A DNA stretch of 64,000 nt from Flavobacterium cerinum (GTDB taxonomy: Bacteria; Bacteroidota; Bacteroidia; Flavobacteriales; Flavobacteriaceae). Every line of letters begins with the position of its first letter. Position 1 is the stretch's first letter. The notes under the pieces were generated by a model. That model saw nothing but the letters and a program-made list of their open reading frames with translations, had not been told where the DNA came from and did no database searches. The position numbers and the translations under genes are program-made. The DNA is taken from NCBI RefSeq assembly GCF_024496085.1, contig NZ_CP101751.1:2852001-2916000 (forward strand). The letters run 5' to 3'. Positions 61,923 to 64,000 of this stretch are shown one piece after another.

Positions 61923-63095
61923 TTACAAATCTCAAATATATGATTTCGTTTACAAAACACATATATCATCCATATTATTTTTTTTTTTAAATCTCATTTT
62001 ATCTAGCAATATAAATAATAATTAAAAATATAATACATAATGCCTTAAAAAAGAACAAAGCGAAGGTAGAAAATTAAACAGACTAAAAATTACGGTTAAT
62101 CGTAATGACAAACAGAAATAATTAGTTGAGTAGATGTTTAAATTCTTATCAATAGGGAAGTAGTAATTAAATTAAACTTTAAGGCAAAAATTATAACCTG
62201 ATTATAAATATTTTATTATACCAGGGATTAGTCAGTATATAAAAATGACTACTGAATAAAGTCCTTTTTAATATTATGTAAAATAGAATATCAAAAAGAT
62301 AAAATTAAAAGTTATATAGAATAAATCTTTTATCGTATTAAAATGATCATTAGATAATAGGATTTATTTTAATTCCGCTTAGAATTATATAAGTTAAAAT
62401 CACATAAACAAAGTCTTATAACAAAGACAGCTATAATTTTAAATCAAAACAATAAAACATGTAAACTATCAAAATTTCTAGACTTTATTCTAACATCAGG
62501 ATATTCCAAAAATTTAAAGCAATTTATTTTACAACCGGATTCAGTATAAGTCAGTAATTTTTGAATTTAGAAAGAATAATTAATTATCGGAGGAATATTG
62601 AAACACAATTTATATTGATTAATTATAAAGCAGGTATAAAGCTTTAATTAGAATCTTTATAATTGAGCATAAAACACTTGAAAAGCCACTCATATACTCA
62701 TAATCGACAACTATATTATTTGAACTATAATATACATTATGTAAAATAGAAAATATGAAGCCAAGTAATGCATCTCTATTTTAATGTCTATGTAAAACCT
62801 TAATAAATAATTATGGATGAGCACTTCTTTTATTGCTACTACCCCTTATAAAAGATACACCAATTTGAATTTTAATCTTATTTGTGTAATAATAAAGGGA
62901 ACAAAATAATTCTAAAAAATTCAGTTTGTTTGGTAAGTTATGATTAAACCATATAAACGCAATAAACATAAATTATTGAAAATCAAAGTATTAATTTTTT
63001 AACAAATTAAAAAATTAATGAAAAATTAACATATTAAATTAAAAAATGTATTTTTATGACATTATGACTAAATAACAACTGTAAAAAATTAACGA
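61923..63095. other. Long AT-rich noncoding stretch
   Basis: About 1,170 bases, strongly A/T-rich, with stop codons in all frames and no family-like translation. I see no tandem repeat, tRNA or insertion-sequence end. It contains only the -7-like box at 61933-61940, and toward 63096 the promoter region of the metalloprotease gene. It is probably eroded island or a landing region between the drt3 locus and the chromosome. Confidence 0.5.
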
Positions 63096-64000
63096 ATGAA
63101 AAAAAAGCTACTCTATGTCGCGACCAGTTTCTGTCTGTTCGCTTCAGCTTACGGCCAAGGTTCTTTGTGGACCAAGACGAGCCCTGAGCGACTGAAGATG
63201 TATGAAAAAACGGAAAGAGCTTCTCAACCGAATGATTTCCAATTGTTTTCACTTGATCTTCCTGCTTTAAAAGCAAAATTAGAAGCTGCTCCGATGCGAT
63301 CTAATGCTATTTCTAACCTTATTCTTTCTTTTCCTGCTGCCAACGGAAAAATAGAAAATTACCAGATTTATGAATCTCCTGTTATGGAAGCGGAATTAGC
63401 TGCAAAATATCCGGGTATTAAATCGTATATCGGTAAAGGTATTGACGATCCTTCTGCAACTATTAATTTTAGTGTGACCCTTTTTGGTCTTCATACGATG
63501 ACATTGTCCGGAAAAACAGGTACTTCTTATATCGATCCGTACACTAAGGATTTAAAAAATTACATCATTTATAACAAAAAAGCACTACAATCATCACGTG
63601 CTTTTAGTTGTATGGTTCAGGACGATCATGAAGCTGTTTCAGGACGTCTGATCCAAAATCCGGAAACAGCTATGGCTAGTGACGGGAAATATCGCGTATA
63701 CCGACTTGCAATGGCTTGTACTATTGAATATGCGGCCTACCATGTTAATGCAGCCGGTCTAAGCGGCGGTACATTGGCACAAAAAAAAGCAGCTGTTTTG
63801 GCCGCAATGAATGTTACAATGACTCGTGTTAACGGTTTGTATGAAAGAGATATGTCTTTACATATGAATATCGTTGCCAATAATGACTTAATTATCTATA
63901 TCGACAGTGATAACTTTACGAATTCACCAACGATGATTAATGAAATTCAGCCGATTGTAGATGCTGCTATCGGTGCCGGTAATTATGATATCGGTCATGG
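63096..64000 (+). CDS. Secreted reprolysin-like zinc metalloprotease (partial, cut by window end)
   Basis: The frame opens with ATG at 63096 and is still open at the last base, giving 301 codons. Signal peptide KKLLYVATSFCLFASAYGQ. The propeptide-like part reads MRSNAISNLILSFPAANGK and YESPVMEAELAAKYPGIKS, the usual N-terminus of Flavobacterial reprolysin-type proteases. The catalytic domain begins at YRVYRLAMACTIEYAAYHV and runs to IVANNDLIIYIDSDNF. The HExxH zinc motif should lie just past the window end. A C-terminal type IX sorting domain is expected but not visible here. Confidence 0.85.
   Translation, partial: MKKKLLYVATSFCLFASAYGQGSLWTKTSPERLKMYEKTERASQPNDFQLFSLDLPALKAKLEAAPMRSNAISNLILSFPAANGKIENYQIYESPVMEAELAAKYPGIKSYIGKGIDDPSATINFSVTLFGLHTMTLSGKTGTSYIDPYTKDLKNYIIYNKKALQSSRAFSCMVQDDHEAVSGRLIQNPETAMASDGKYRVYRLAMACTIEYAAYHVNAAGLSGGTLAQKKAAVLAAMNVTMTRVNGLYERDMSLHMNIVANNDLIIYIDSDNFTNSPTMINEIQPIVDAAIGAGNYDIGH

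Overview
The window looks like a chromosome segment of a Flavobacterium-type bacterium (Bacteroidota, Flavobacteriaceae). Signs seen in the sequence are low GC, many promoters with the Bacteroidetes -7 box TAnnTTTG, SprF/PorP- and PorE-like proteins beside a giant adhesin with a type B (gliding-motility-associated) C-terminal sorting domain, a DUF3822-rsmD pair and a hisGDCBHAF(IE) operon.

Layout. 1-13.5 kb (minus): an operon for a type IX secreted surface adhesin: small secreted protein, 3,334-residue HYR-repeat adhesin, SprF-like protein and PorE-like OmpA protein. 13.9-20.9 kb (mostly plus): SixA-like phosphohistidine phosphatase, polyphosphate kinase and exopolyphosphatase in a tight operon, then an acetyltransferase, a Crp/Fnr regulator, a zinc-ribbon unknown and two redox genes behind a palindrome-rich promoter. 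20.9-27.3 kb: dnaX with an apparent -1 frameshift at an A10 run, RNase P RNA, rsmD, DUF3822, a RecD-like helicase and kdsB. 27.3-36.6 kb: NlpE-like lipoprotein, DUF417 protein, AraC regulator, spermidine-synthase-like protein, acyltransferase, an XRE regulator facing an M14 peptidase across five copies of one palindrome, Lrp, DinB and an LtaS-like sulfatase. 36.7-44.8 kb: lipid kinase and the complete histidine operon, preceded by a leader peptide with four His codons in a row and an attenuator. 44.8-57.1 kb: DUF2461, a META lipoprotein, a two-component system, Usp-like and bestrophin genes, OmpA, Nudix/thioesterase, a lipoprotein/membrane pair with a bacteriocin-like tail, MscS and small unknowns.

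57.1-63.1 kb is an accessory island, very AT-rich and gene-poor. It holds two overlapping reverse transcriptase genes (minus) with intact YVDD motifs and different motif B sequences, best read as a defence-associated type 3 pair (DRT3: drt3a + drt3b). Directly downstream lies a roughly 147-base segment I propose as its noncoding RNA: a GGGGC/GCCCC closing stem, two internal hairpins, a single-stranded CACACAC tract beside the closing stem, and a strong intrinsic terminator. Flanking it are a 325-base element of nested inverted repeats and the tail of a broken regulator gene. The window ends inside a secreted reprolysin-like metalloprotease gene.

Most notable: the DRT3-like locus and its candidate RNA, the dnaX frameshift, the his attenuator, the five-palindrome operator array and the layered repeats of the adhesin. 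No tRNA, rRNA, CRISPR array, intact insertion sequence or prophage was seen.
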